NCBI RefSeq assembly: GCF_003352465.1
Contig: NZ_CP031153.1
Location: 4,922,001-4,986,000, forward strand
Direction: 5' to 3'
Length of the DNA: 64,000 nt
Origin: Kordia sp. SMS9
Lineage (GTDB): Bacteria; Bacteroidota; Bacteroidia; Flavobacteriales; Flavobacteriaceae
Below are positions 57,501 to 63,177 of this stretch, one piece after another. The notes beneath the pieces are model-generated. The model saw only the letters and a program-made list of their open reading frames with translations, searched no databases and was not told the origin of the DNA. The translations under genes were made by a program, and so were the position numbers. Positions within the stretch are counted from its first letter, which is position 1; every line of letters starts with the position of its first letter.

Positions 57501-58162
57501 GCTAGATCTAGTGTAAAAGGTTCACCAGAAGCAGCTTCCGCTCCATCCGTAACATAATATTCTACCGTAAGACTTGTAACAGCTATATTACTTTGTACCG
57601 TCCAATAGGTTCCGGCTGTACTAATGGAGCTGGAAGAACCAATATGAATTTCGGAAGTATTATTGTTATTTATGAAATGACCTGTTTGTCCTCCTGTTAA
57701 ACTTCCTGAAAATAAAGCTCCTGCATCTGGACTTGATATTTTTATGTTTTCTGTACGAATTAATTCGCTGTGTTCTTGTGAACTTAGTATGACATGTACA
57801 GGTTCGCTAAATGTATAGGTGTATAAGTTCCCCGAAATACCCGTAGTAGCTCTACTATTATTGAAACTATTTGTTAGTATTATGGCAGGAGCTACTGCAT
57901 TTTCTACGCCTCCAGTGGTTACGGAAGGACCTCTAGTAATGTCAACAGTCACAAAAGTAACGCCGTCTCCAACAGCAGATAGACTGCTCGTTTGGAAGTT
58001 ATTTTCAGGAACTGTTCCTGATAAACCTCCCCAAGTTGTTACTACTTGAGCTTTGGACTCACTTGAAAATACAAGCATCAAAACAAGTACAATAACAAAC
58101 TGCAATCGGTGGATTTTATGTGTAGTAATTCTCTTTTTTATTGTGGAACGATGGTTGTTCAT
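42530..58162 (-). CDS. giant secreted TSP3-repeat protein with type B T9SS sorting domain
   Basis: A protein of about 5,210 residues (start at 58162; an ATG at 58216 adds 18 residues). Layout: a signal region ending SSESKAQ; Ig/PKD-like domains; a proprotein-convertase-P-like domain; two near-identical 275-residue blocks of DxDxDG repeats; two arrays of a 38-residue Cys-containing repeat; 12 copies of a 153-residue repeat; short Cys-rich EILDGTDPxxPCDF repeats; and a C-terminal gliding-motility-type sorting domain (IVTPNGDGLNDVFTIKG, LKIYNRWGIKVYDVDG, PVGTYYYVLSY). The acidic DxDxDG loops are thrombospondin type 3-like and should bind many Ca2+ ions; paired cysteines should form disulfides. 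It is probably exported by T9SS as a surface fibre or adhesin. porP/SprF and ompA genes follow on the same strand. Confidence 0.9.
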   Translation of the reverse strand: MNNHRSTIKKRITTHKIHRLQFVIVLVLMLVFSSESKAQVVTTWGGLSGTVPENNFQTSSLSAVGDGVTFVTVDITRGPSVTTGGVENAVAPAIILTNSFNNSRATTGISGNLYTYTFSEPVHVILSSQEHSELIRTENIKISSPDAGALFSGSLTGGQTGHFINNNNTSEIHIGSSSSISTAGTYWTVQSNIAVTSLTVEYYVTDGAEAASGEPFTLDLAPVPYIRLDDTNITGAGGINISVPGCSKSTEFLDAASTGATSEFNAPHGLDFMTITLTNPQDVGDETLSIKGIFPGVSVSGNGTTTLTVTNQSADVNTVRNTLDDLVYVNSAVVPEIATPRIVEITVTDPFGNTSATTTATLTLTNPPNSGATSGPFYVFTTDTTADLFSALDGSEDAGGIWMDNDTTGALSGSTLTVSSLPLGPSTFNYVVSGTGPCNDETTTVLVIKLEGSEIALSAPTASSNCGTLTTNYTNPLFSANSDDPIFVFDGGANVGQLECPAGVGVTTYDWYLFNPTTNTYDNYAINSTRIQTGLADGGYLVVRNDGGTIEEGRAWVWNTSIQTQAGSDLIACSGDTVMLNGIAANNTDFTYYDPVERPFRITNSTVVSVTFNVTHTYISDVGYYLVSPDGLVNIPLGLNETGSPCYAADNAVNLTFTNDQTITPTLPVFDICEFARNNACSGAGPALTGTYNAYYSNPSNNSTVCTVFSPASGINLIDMTPLNGYDARQGGWKVQIYDCEFQDFGEIDSVIISFVDGSNTSTFTSGTIPNGTPSAQINDDSCTAATASIYEVPFTPSVAANEALNIQDNIGVNGSGGYAWSYSTDGPTGPWSAPFEIATLTPSVTVNETTWFRLNADNGTMCAGEDVVVVTVTDKPEAGTGTDNYACAGDVLVDLNTLLTGADLGGNWTVSGSSPNMPGGDFSAGAGTFDPTTGGVYIFDYTVNASGPCTINETTSVTVSVQAAPNAGTNNTIAATTASGIINLFTNLNGSPDAGGTWSINGSSAAPGVNFDQSAGTLNSSGLVTGTYIFDYTVTSCLSSISSVTVNFTGVTNDMDNVDEAVEDGAPNGGDGNNDGTLDSQQPDVASIPDANGDYVTIEVTSPNVGEDCNQITSMVLLTEASLASQDAVYDYPYGLIDFSLACVGNGQAATVKFYWYGISSLSDYDAYRKFGPSSAGGIDFDYRGNLIPITQQIENINGINVLTATYVLVDDLVGDDNIEITGVIEDPTGPAVLLPVDTDADGIPDVDDVDDDNDGIADVDENPTGIDPSADTDNDGVPNYLDDAPADLLIGDVNGMIESGFDADNDGIPNHFDLDSDNDGITDVVETGNGDLDTDNDGDVDADDAVFADGNMDGQADNTAGTVPANTDGNINDGSDYLDIDADDDGIPDNIEAQSTGSYTPPSGIDNNNNGIDDAYEGGGFIDTPENTDTDATPDYLDTDSDNDGIDDILEAGQGTFTGTDTDGDGLDDGFDTSDDTGVEPDVNDNLNTGASGTDNDDDPTTSEVDFREEMDSDGDGITDIDDVDDDNDGIADVDENPTGIDPSADTDNDGVPNYLDDAPADPLIGDVNGMIESGFDADNDGIPNHFDLDSDNDGITDVVETGNGDLDTDNDGDVDADDAVFADGNMDGQADNTAGTVPANTDGNINDGSDYLDIDADDDGIPDNIEAQSTGSYTPPSGIDNNNNGIDDAYEGGGFIDTPENTDTDATPDYLDTDSDNDGIDDILEAGQGTFTGTDTDGDGLDDGFDTSDDTGVEPDVNDNLNTGALGTDNDDDPTTSEVDFREEYDPCAAGTVADLSNPLYTTADCDGDGVTNGEELDPDNDGTAGPNGTDPNNPCDYDITAQNLASVSASWLTTDCDGDGVTNGDEVDPDGDGTAGPNNTDPQDPCDYNPILVTQTQTAAWLIADCDGDGTPNGGDPDPQDPCVDDGTVGDEDATNAIWTMSDCDGDGTPNGTDPNPQDSCVDDGTVGDEDATNAIYATADCDGDGTPNGTDPDPQDPCVDDGTLGDENLSNAIYAAADCDGDGTPNGTDPDPQDPCVDDGTVGDEDVTNAIYAAADCDGDGTPNGTDPDPQDPCVDDGTVGDENLSNAIYAAADCDGDGTPNGTDPDPNDPCVDDGTLGDEDVTNAIYAAADCDGDGTPNGTDPNPQDPCVDDGTLGDEDATNAIYATADCDGDGTSNGTDPNPQDPCVDDGTVGDEDITNAIYAAADCDGDGTSNGTDPNPQDPCVDDGTLGDENFSNSIYAAADCDGDGTPNGTDPNPQDPCVDDGTVGDENLSNAIYAAADCDGDGTPNGTDPNPQDPCVDDGTLGDEDATNAIYAAADCDGDGTPNGTDPDPQDPCVDDGTVGDEDVTNAIYAAADCDGDGTPNGTDPDPQDPCVDDGTVGDENLSNAIYAAADCDGDGTPNGTDPDPNDPCVGATVANVDLMNTTSAWATADCDGDGVSNITELDPDNDGTAGPNGTDPNNPCDYDITAQNLASVSASWLTTDCDGDGVTNGDEVDPDGDGTAGPNNTDPQDPCDYNPILVTQTQTAAWLIADCDGDGTPNGGDPDPQDPCVDDGTVGDEDATNAIWTMSDCDGDGTPNGTDPNPQDSCVDDGTVGDEDATNAIYATADCDGDGTPNGTDPDPQDPCVDDGTLGDEDATNAIYAAADCDGDGTPNGTDPDPQDPCVDDGTVGDEDATNAIWTMSDCDGDGTPNSTDPDPQDPCVDDGTLGDEDVTNAIYATADCDGDGTPNGTDPDPQDPCVDDGTLGDEDVTNAIYAAADCDGDGTLNGTDSDPNDPCVGATVANVDLMNTTSAWATADCDGDGVSNITELDPNNDGAAGPNGTDPNNPCDYDITAQNLASVSASWLTSDCDGDGVTNGDEVDPDGDGTLGPNNTDPQDPCDYNPVNQDLATVTAAWTDLDCDNDGLNNGEETSGVDDPTTPADPNGNTTDPQNSDTDGDGVTDGDEANDGTNPNDSCDLLLASQSVPVEATWNSLDCDNDGLTNEEEVTGNDDPTTPANPNGNTTDPQDPDTDGDGVTDGDEANDGTNPNDPCLYEASSQDLTAVEAAWTDLDCDNDGLNNGEETSGVDDPTTPADPNGNTTDPQDPDTDGDGVTDGDEANDGTNPNDPCDFVAANQTVTVATAWNSLDCDNDGLTNEEEVTGNDDPTTPANPNGNTTDPQDPDTDGDAVTDGDEANDGTNPNDPCLYEASSQDITAVEAAWTDLDCDNDGLNNGEETSGVDDPTTPADPNGNTTDPQDPDTDGDGVTDGDEANDGTNPNDPCDFVAANQTVTVATAWNSLDCDNDGLTNEEEVTGNDDPTTPANPNGNTTDPQDPDTDGDGVTDGTEANDGTNPNDPCLYEASSQDITAVEAAWTDLDCDNDGLNNGEETSGVDDPTTPADPNGNTTDPQNSDTDGDGVTDGDEANDGTNPNDSCDLLLASQSVPVEATWNSLDCDNDGLTNEEEVTGDDDPSTPANPNGNTTDPQDPDTDGDGVTDGDEATDGTNPNDPCVYEASSQDLTAVEAAWTDLDCDSDGLNNGEETSGVDDPTTPSDPNGNTTDPQDPDTDGDGVTDGVEANDGTNPNDPCDFVAANQTVTVATAWNSLDCDNDGLTNEEEVTGNDDPSTPANPNGNTTDPQDPDTDGDGVTDGDEAVNGTNPNDPCLYEASSQDLTAVEAAWNDLDCDSDGLNNGEETSGVDDPTTPADPNGNTTDPQDPDTDGDGVTDGDEANDGTNPNDSCDLLLASQSVPVEATWNSLDCDNDGLTNEEEVTGNDDPSTPANPNGNTTDPQDPDTDGDGVTDGTEANDGTNPNDPCLYEASSQDITAVEAAWTDLDCDSDGLNNGEETSGVDDPSTPADPNGNTTDPQDPDTDGDGVTDGIEAVNGTNPNDPCDFVAANQTVTVATAWNGLDCDNDGLTNEEEVTGNDDPSTPANPNGNTTDPQDPDTDGDGVTDGDEAVDGTNPNDPCLYEASSQDITAVEAAWTDLDCDNDGLNNGEETSGVDDPTTPADPNGNTTDPQNSDTDGDGVTDGDEANDGTNPNDSCDLLLASQSVPVEATWNSLDCDNDGLTNEEEVTGNDDPTTPANPNGNTTDPQDPDTDGDGVTDGDEANDGTNPNDPCLYEASSQDLTAVEAAWTDLDCDNDGLNNGEETSGVDDPTTPADPNGNTTDPQDPDTDGDGVTDGDEANDGTNPNDPCDFVAANQTVTVATAWNSLDCDNDGLTNEEEVTGNDDPTTPANPNGNTTDPQDPDTDGDAVTDGDEANDGTNPNDPCLYEASSQDITAVEAAWTDLDCDNDGLNNGEETSGVDDPTTPADPNGNTTDPQNSDTDGDGVTDGDEANDGTNPNDSCDLLLASQSVPVEATWNSLDCDNDGLTNEEEVTGNDDPSTPANPNGNTTDPQDPDTDGDGVTDGTEANDGTNPNDPCLYEASSQDITAVEAAWTDLDCDNDGLNNGEETSGVDDPTTPADPNGNTTDPQNSDTDGDGVTDGDEANDGTNPNDSCDLLLASQSVPVEATWNSLDCDNDGLTNEEEVTGNDDPSTPANPNGNTTDPQDPDTDGDGVTDGDEATDGTNPNDPCVYEASSQDLTAVEAAWTDLDCDSDGLNNGEETSGVDDPTTPSDPNGNTTDPQDPDTDGDGVTDGDEANDGTNPNDPCDLLLASQSVPVEAAWNGLDCDNDGLTNEEEVSGVDDPSTPSDPNGNTTDPQDPDTDGDGVTDGVEAVDGTNPNDPCEYNPVNQDLATVTAAWNDLDCDNDGLTNGEEVTGTDDPATPNDPNGNVTDPLDEDTDGDGVTDGDEANDGTDPNNACNFVMASQTVPVDTAFEDLDCDGDGVTNAQEILDGTDLDDPCDFDAINQNITIVTDAWDAIDCDGDGVVNGQEILDATDPQNPCDFDINSQDISIVTMNFDDLDCDGDGVTNGQEAIDGTDPEDPCKYEMSSQDVTAVSVDWEMLDCDGDGVMNGDEITDGTRVQNPCDYDTVNQDINAVSAAWSNADCDGDGVTNGDELADGTNPLDDCSLNVASQTISPSDAWNTGDCDGDGVTNAVEVANDNTNPADPCDFDFNSQDLDAVSAAWLALNCDGDAIPNGDELGDDNGNNIPDYVEVNNGDPNIEIEIYDIVTPNGDGLNDVFTIKGIQNFPNNNLKIYNRWGIKVYDVDGYGQGNKFFRGYSEGRVTIAKDDRLPVGTYYYVLSYVDGNGNRQEKAGPFYINRR
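43936..49443 (-). repeat. 12 x 459-bp tandem array inside the giant gene
   Basis: The 153-residue unit (two related ~76-residue halves, LNNGEETSGVDDPTTP and LTNEEEVTGNDDP types) recurs at exact 459-bp steps, for example at 44223, 44682, 45141 and 45600. The whole span is 12 units (5,508 bp). The halves differ in the linker after Cys: DLLLASQSVPVEATW, DFVAANQTVTVATAW or LYEASSQDITAVEAAW. Copies are highly alike in DNA. Confidence 0.9.
49810..50545 (-). repeat. 114-bp tandem repeats, second array (six units)
   Basis: The 38-residue unit DCDGDGTPNGTDPDPQDP then CVDDGT(V/L)GDEDATNAIYA repeats every 114 bp. Six units lie here. They are followed on the coding strand by the linker VGATVANVDLMNTTSAWATA. 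Confidence 0.85.
50880..52445 (-). repeat. 114-bp tandem repeats, first array (13 units)
   Basis: The same 38-residue unit as at 49.8-50.5 kb, in 13 copies, with exact 114-bp steps such as 51727 to 51841. Units differ mainly in the last third (GDEDATNAIY, GDENLSNAIY, GDEDVTNAIY). Confidence 0.87.
52802..54425 (-). repeat. 825-bp direct duplication (two copies)
   Basis: 52802-53600 and 53627-54425 are almost identical copies offset by 825 bp (275 codons). Both encode DDNDGIADVDENPTGIDPSA and the following DxDxDG-rich block ending FREE. A few base changes separate them, such as ADPLIGD against ADLLIGD. Confidence 0.92.
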
Positions 58163-59209
58163 TTCCTCAAAAAACAGTCTAACTCTCGAGTAGCTAATTA
58201 AAAGATATCTTAACATAAGTGAAAAGTATATTAGTATACTTCTAATTAGATAGAAGTATATTTGGTTAGTTAGAATATTGGCTTTATATTTAAATACGAA
58301 TTGAAGTTGTTTACAACTTACCTATCTATTTATTTAATAAGCAAATCAGTAATTTCGTATTTTTGATATATTGGAATTGTGTCAGTTAGATATGTCTGAC
58401 TTCTAATAGCGTAAAGATGTAACATAATACGGTTGATTTTTAATTAAATTAACTGTTATCCTGCCCTGCTTTTGTTTGCTCTCCAAAGTTTTACAATTGC
58501 GGGGTTTTTTTAATTTTTATATAAGCTATATGATAATTTATATATATAAATCATATAGACAGCTTTTCTTTTACTCTTTCAAGTAAATATGATAGTAATC
58601 GCTTATTGAATGGTTTGATAAAATAGTTCTTAGAAAACTACTCAAGGGATTTAATCAGGGTTTTAGAGGGAAATTGAATTAGACACATGGGCTTTGTTAG
58701 GTTTTTTTGTTATTATAATTTTTTTTTAATATTTAATTACGATTCTTTTTTAAAGAAAAATATGTTGTTAAAATAAGATAAATAATGGTGATCAAAAATG
58801 ATTTTACCTTACTTTAACTACGGTATTCAAATTTTAATTTGATAAAGTAAAAATCGTATTATTATCTCTTGCCCCTTTTGTACTTAAAAATTAGATTGAA
58901 ACATATTCTTAAAAAAATGTAGCACTAATCTTACGATTATAAATATAGTTAATATTTTCTTAAAACCAAATGAATTTCGACACTTGAGCGTAAATAATAT
59001 GCTTTTTGTCGATGAATCGACATTTTCGTTAGATCAATAAAAAATTAAAATTCGATATCTTATCTAAAATTAAAGCTGAAAATAGCAGTATACACTATTT
59101 GATGCATCTTTTTTGTATGCGCTATGAGAGCATTTTTAGGAATTTATTTTATTGGATTAATTTGAGTTGGTTTAGCTTTTAGCAAAAATAGTTTTACATT
59201 TTAAATTTT
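58163..59209. other. long AT-rich spacer upstream of the giant gene
   Basis: About 990 bp between the giant gene and the hypothetical gene at 59.2 kb, with no protein gene. On the plus strand there are two exact flavobacterial -7 type motifs (TATATTTG at 58257 and TATTTTTG at about 58358) and a terminator-like hairpin at 58464-58511, which may mark a small RNA. The rest, 58.5-59.2 kb, is very AT-rich without clear structure. Confidence 0.45.
58464..58511 (+). terminator. plus-strand intrinsic terminator without an upstream gene
   Basis: CCCTGC at 58464-58469 pairs with GCGGGG at 58499-58504 (one G-T pair), and seven Ts follow directly. No protein gene lies upstream on the plus strand, so it would end a non-coding transcript. 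Confidence 0.45.
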
Positions 59210-60298
59210 CTATTTACTTCTAAAAACTCTTTTTAGAAAACGAACCATTTCTGGGGAATTAACAGTGATTCCATTTAATTTGAATTCTGTAATGGTGACC
59301 AAACCTCCTAAAATTTTTTCTTCGTTTTTTTCTTCTATGACTTGTACTTCAACAGATGATTCTTGTTGATAAATCGTCATGTTTAAACTTTCAATTTGTT
59401 TGTCTTTTAGTTGCAACATTGTACTGGCTAATGCTAATTGTGACTTGTAAAAATAAACTTGTGAAGCTAATTTTTGAACGCTCATATCTGTAAACTCTGA
59501 AGCTGCACTTTCAAACTCTGGACTTTCGGGTAAGTGAAGATAAATTTGTAACGCTTCTTTTATTTTATCCAACGCCTCTTCTCCATCTTTTGGAATTACG
59601 GTAAATAAAGTTTCATGTGCTTTGGATTCTATATTGGTTTCTGCGTTGATACCAATGTCTTTTAAAAAGGTAGCAAAATAGATGAGATATTGCTCGCAAG
59701 AAGTTTGGATTTCGGGTGGGAAAGTGAAGGTGTTTGTTAGGTTTCGTTGGTTAGGACTTTTAGTTAATTCAAAAAAAACATTTTCAATTTTAACATTTAG
59801 TAATTCAGTTATTTCTTTATGAACAACAAAAATATCTCTTAACCATACATCACTAGTTAGATAGATATTCAAACCTAATTGAATTACTTCTTGGAAGTTT
59901 TCAAACTGTTCTTCTTCATTAATATATACAAGCTCATTATCATCTAGAGATTTAGTTAGCCTTTTAAAAAAAGAATGAATTCCATATTGAAAATTCCAAT
60001 TATCCATATTCAAATGTATATTAACATGAGAAATTTCGTTATCTGTAAAATTTATACTTGTATAGGATGTAAAAATAAAATCCCATTTATAATAAAAGTT
60101 GTCTTCGAAAAGTATTCTAGTAGCAAAAATTTTCTCGCCAAAAATATCTGACATCTTGATTCCTGATAGCTTATCAACTTCTTCAAACAATAAATAAAAA
60201 CCAAGATCTGGGTCATTAATTTCTATACTCCCTATAACTTCTCCATCCAAAAAAACTTTTTCCTGCTCTCTATCTATTACCAAATTCGGCTTTCCCAT
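59210..60298 (-). CDS. hypothetical protein
   Basis: A 362-residue soluble protein without signal peptide or transmembrane helix. The N-terminal part (MGKPNLVIDREQEKVFLDGE) is beta-rich. Near residues 265-325 there is a helical, coiled-coil-like stretch (KLASQVYFYKSQLALASTML then QLKDKQIESLNMTIYQQ). The C-terminus ends in a short basic helix (FLKRVFRSK). No family was recognised and there is no operon partner. Confidence 0.6.
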   Translation of the reverse strand: MGKPNLVIDREQEKVFLDGEVIGSIEINDPDLGFYLLFEEVDKLSGIKMSDIFGEKIFATRILFEDNFYYKWDFIFTSYTSINFTDNEISHVNIHLNMDNWNFQYGIHSFFKRLTKSLDDNELVYINEEEQFENFQEVIQLGLNIYLTSDVWLRDIFVVHKEITELLNVKIENVFFELTKSPNQRNLTNTFTFPPEIQTSCEQYLIYFATFLKDIGINAETNIESKAHETLFTVIPKDGEEALDKIKEALQIYLHLPESPEFESAASEFTDMSVQKLASQVYFYKSQLALASTMLQLKDKQIESLNMTIYQQESSVEVQVIEEKNEEKILGGLVTITEFKLNGITVNSPEMVRFLKRVFRSK

Positions 60299-61090
60299 AT
60301 CTTAACTATTAATTACAATACGTTTGTTGCTACAATGTACTCAAATGTTACATTTCCTACAAAAAAAGGGAAATTCAAAATGCAAAAGTCTTTTGAAACG
60401 TCATTGCGAACGTTTTGTAAAAAACGTGTGGCAATCTGTTAGTTAAGAAACAGATTATTTCGATTGAACTCAATACAAGTACTTTGTCATGCTTCCTCGT
60501 AACGTTTCTGATTGGATTCGGTTAAAAAGTTCCAAACGTCACTTCGAGTGAAATTTTGAAAAAATTTTGTATCGAGAAGTACTTTGGTTTTCCGAGCTGT
60601 TCTCGATACATTTTTACCTATCTCGACTGCGCTCGATATGACAAAAATACTCGAACTGACGTTCAGTGCAAACAAATCGTACTTCAAAAATCAACAATCG
60701 TACTTCGAACTGAGTTAGCGATAGCAGTGGAAAGCCCACAGCGAGTGTGCGAGCGCGGACTTGCAGCGAATAGCGCGACCTGAAGCGTAGCGGAAGGGAA
60801 CTTCCTAATTAATTTGATGATGTGTCGATTTGACAATTTGTTGATCATATAGTTATAATGGTATACTTTGGAATCATTGAACGCGATTGCGATACGAAAT
60901 GAACGAATAAACAAATCGACGAATCCTCAAAAAAACAAAAAAGTCTAAAATCGATAGCGATCTAAAGCGAAGCGTATCTAAAAGCACTTGTGCTGAGCTT
61001 GCCGAAGCAAAAACAATTGTATAAAATTTAAAGTTCGCGGATAATTCCGTAAATTTGCACTTCGAAAAACAGACAACAAAATTTTAAGAT
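60299..61090. other. 792-bp spacer with dispersed repetitive sequences
   Basis: No convincing gene; short ORFs on both strands overlap each other and have no start context. It holds CGTCATTGCGAACGTTTTGT and GTGGCAATCTGTT (60396-60440), an inverted TATCGAGAAGTACT...TTCTCGATAC element (about 60570-60610), ATCTCGACTGCGCTCGATAT (60620-60639) and GTGCTGAGCTTGCCGAAGCA (60991-61010). These are small, GC-richer palindromic elements of the kind scattered in flavobacterial genomes. Confidence 0.5.
61050..61057 (+). promoter_or_regulatory. candidate promoter -7 element of lpdA
   Basis: TAAATTTG matches the Bacteroidota -7 consensus TAnnTTTG exactly and lies 34 bp before the lpdA start. No good TTG (-33) is at the expected distance, so confidence is limited. 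Confidence 0.4.
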
Positions 61091-62482
61091 ATGAGTACAT
61101 ACGATATCATCGTTTTAGGAAGTGGTCCTGGTGGATATGTAACTGCCATTAGAGCTTCTCAATTAGGGTTGAAAACCGCAGTCGTTGAGAAAGAAAGTTT
61201 GGGTGGCGTTTGCTTAAATTGGGGATGTATTCCAACGAAAGCGTTATTGAAATCAGCACAGGTTTTTGAGTATTTGAAACATGCTGGCGATTACGGATTG
61301 TCCGTAAAAGAGTATGATAAAGACTTTGACGCGGTAGTACAACGTAGTCGTAATGTAGCAGATGGAATGAGCAAAGGAGTTCAGTTCTTAATGAAAAAGA
61401 ATAAAATTGACGTGATTAACGGTTTTGGAACGCTAAAAGCTGGAAAGAAGATTGATGTAAAAGATGCCGATGGAAATGTAACCGAATATAGCGCCAAACA
61501 TATTGTGATTGCTACAGGAGCGCGCTCGCGCGAATTGCCAAGTTTACCACAAGATGGCGTAAAAGTGATTGGCTACCGTAAAGCAATGACCTTGCCGCAG
61601 CAACCTAAGAAAATGATCGTTGTTGGTTCAGGTGCGATTGGTGTAGAGTTTGCCTACTTTTATAACTCGATGGGAACAGAAGTAACAATTGTGGAATATA
61701 TGCCAAAAATTGTTCCTGTAGAAGATGATGAAGTTTCCAAACAATTGGAACGTTCGTTTAAGAAAAGTGGTATCAAAATTATGACGTCTGCGGAAGTGAC
61801 TTCAGTAGATACTTCGGGCGATGGCGTAAAAGCAACCGTAAAAACGAAAAAAGGTGAGCAAATCTTAGAAGCTGACATCGTACTTTCGGCAGTTGGAATT
61901 AAAACGAATATCGAAAACATCGGATTAGAAGCTGTGGGAATTGCGACCGATAGAGATAAAATTTTAGTAAACGATTACTACCAAACAAATATTCCTGGGT
62001 ATTATGCTATTGGAGATGTAACGCCTGGACCAGCCTTGGCACACGTTGCTTCTGCGGAAGGAATTTTATGTGTAGAGAAAATTGCAGGAATGCATGTAGA
62101 AGCCTTGGATTATGGAAATATTCCTGGATGTACGTATTGTTCTCCAGAAATTGCTTCGGTTGGTTTGACAGAGAAGCAAGCAAAAGAGCAAGGCATTGAC
62201 ATTAAAGTTGGAAAGTTCCCATTCTCTGCTTCTGGAAAAGCAAGTGCTGGCGGAAATAAAGAAGGATTTGTCAAAGTAATTTTTGACGCCAAATACGGCG
62301 AATGGTTAGGCTGTCACATGATTGGTGCTGGCGTAACAGACATGATTGCCGAAGCGGTGTTGGGTAGAAAATTAGAAACTACTGGACACGAAGTATTAAA
62401 AACAGTGCATCCGCATCCAACGATGAGTGAAGCGGTCATGGAAGCTGTGGCAGATGCGTATGATGAAGTCATTCACATTTAA
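61091..62482 (+). CDS. lpdA: dihydrolipoyl dehydrogenase
   Basis: A 463-residue flavoprotein, E3 of the 2-oxoacid dehydrogenase and glycine cleavage complexes. FAD-binding GSGPGGY (about residues 10-16), redox disulfide Cys41/Cys46 in GGVCLNWGCIPTKA, NAD-binding GSGAIGVEFAYF (about 180-191), a second FAD motif YYAIGDVTPGPALAHVA, and the C-terminal dimerisation HPHPTMSEAVMEA with the catalytic His. Length is standard. Monocistronic with its own promoter and terminator. Confidence 0.97.
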   Translation: MSTYDIIVLGSGPGGYVTAIRASQLGLKTAVVEKESLGGVCLNWGCIPTKALLKSAQVFEYLKHAGDYGLSVKEYDKDFDAVVQRSRNVADGMSKGVQFLMKKNKIDVINGFGTLKAGKKIDVKDADGNVTEYSAKHIVIATGARSRELPSLPQDGVKVIGYRKAMTLPQQPKKMIVVGSGAIGVEFAYFYNSMGTEVTIVEYMPKIVPVEDDEVSKQLERSFKKSGIKIMTSAEVTSVDTSGDGVKATVKTKKGEQILEADIVLSAVGIKTNIENIGLEAVGIATDRDKILVNDYYQTNIPGYYAIGDVTPGPALAHVASAEGILCVEKIAGMHVEALDYGNIPGCTYCSPEIASVGLTEKQAKEQGIDIKVGKFPFSASGKASAGGNKEGFVKVIFDAKYGEWLGCHMIGAGVTDMIAEAVLGRKLETTGHEVLKTVHPHPTMSEAVMEAVADAYDEVIHI

Positions 62483-62493
62483 TAATATATTGA

Positions 62494-62520
62494 AAAGCTG
62501 CTCTTAGAGCGGCTTTTTTT
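62494..62520 (+). terminator. intrinsic terminator of lpdA
   Basis: AAAGCTGCTC at 62494-62503 pairs with GAGCGGCTTT (one G-T pair) across a three-base loop, followed by T residues. It starts 11 bp after the stop codon. Confidence 0.88.
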
Positions 62521-62539
62521 ATACTTTTTAGTTTTTTGT

Positions 62540-63175
62540 ATGAAGAAATTATTGTGTATCCTTATTGGAATTGTTTTGGCTAGTTGTTCTGGAACGAAAA
62601 GCGAGTCAAGAATAAAGAAAAGACCTAAATTACCGCCTATAGTTTCCTGCGCTGAAGATGCTAAGATTTTTGATCAAGATGTAAAGTATGAAACTAATAA
62701 ACTTAACACAATTGAACATTTGTCATACTCAACCACTTATGTTCGTTTGTATAATCAAACTGATTCTCTAGAAAAAAATGAAATACGATACAAGCTTGCG
62801 AAAACATCAGAAAGAGTCGCATTAAAAGTATTTCCCACAATAAAACTCACAGATGCTTCTAGATTACTAGCTGAGAATTATAAAACAATTTTATTTTCTA
62901 CAAATAGAGTGAGAAAAAATGTTTCAGATTCTAAATATTTTGAAAATTTAATTATTCCAAACGATCAAAGTAATCTTCAACTTTTCGTTTATGTCGTTAG
63001 CGGTATAAGAGATAAGCAATTCACAACTAGTTTCCATTTCTTTGTATTGAACACCACGTATAACTCATTATTGTATTATGATTATGTCAAAACTGAATGT
63101 GATCCTAGAGACGAAACCATGTTTATGAAAACTTTGTATTACGGAATGAACAAATTAAAAAATAGTGTAAAATAG
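62540..63175 (+). CDS. lipoprotein of unknown function
   Basis: A 211-residue lipoprotein with lipobox LASC (Cys16). The mature part is basic at first (GTKSESRIKKRPKLPP) and otherwise has no recognised domain. The stop is followed after 2 bp by the DUF3817 gene, so the two are in one operon. Confidence 0.6.
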   Translation: MKKLLCILIGIVLASCSGTKSESRIKKRPKLPPIVSCAEDAKIFDQDVKYETNKLNTIEHLSYSTTYVRLYNQTDSLEKNEIRYKLAKTSERVALKVFPTIKLTDASRLLAENYKTILFSTNRVRKNVSDSKYFENLIIPNDQSNLQLFVYVVSGIRDKQFTTSFHFFVLNTTYNSLLYYDYVKTECDPRDETMFMKTLYYGMNKLKNSVK

Positions 63176-63177
63176 TT

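Noticed and set aside
60487..60914. Overlapping 66-76 codon ORFs on both strands
   Set aside because: They lie in dispersed repetitive sequence and overlap each other.
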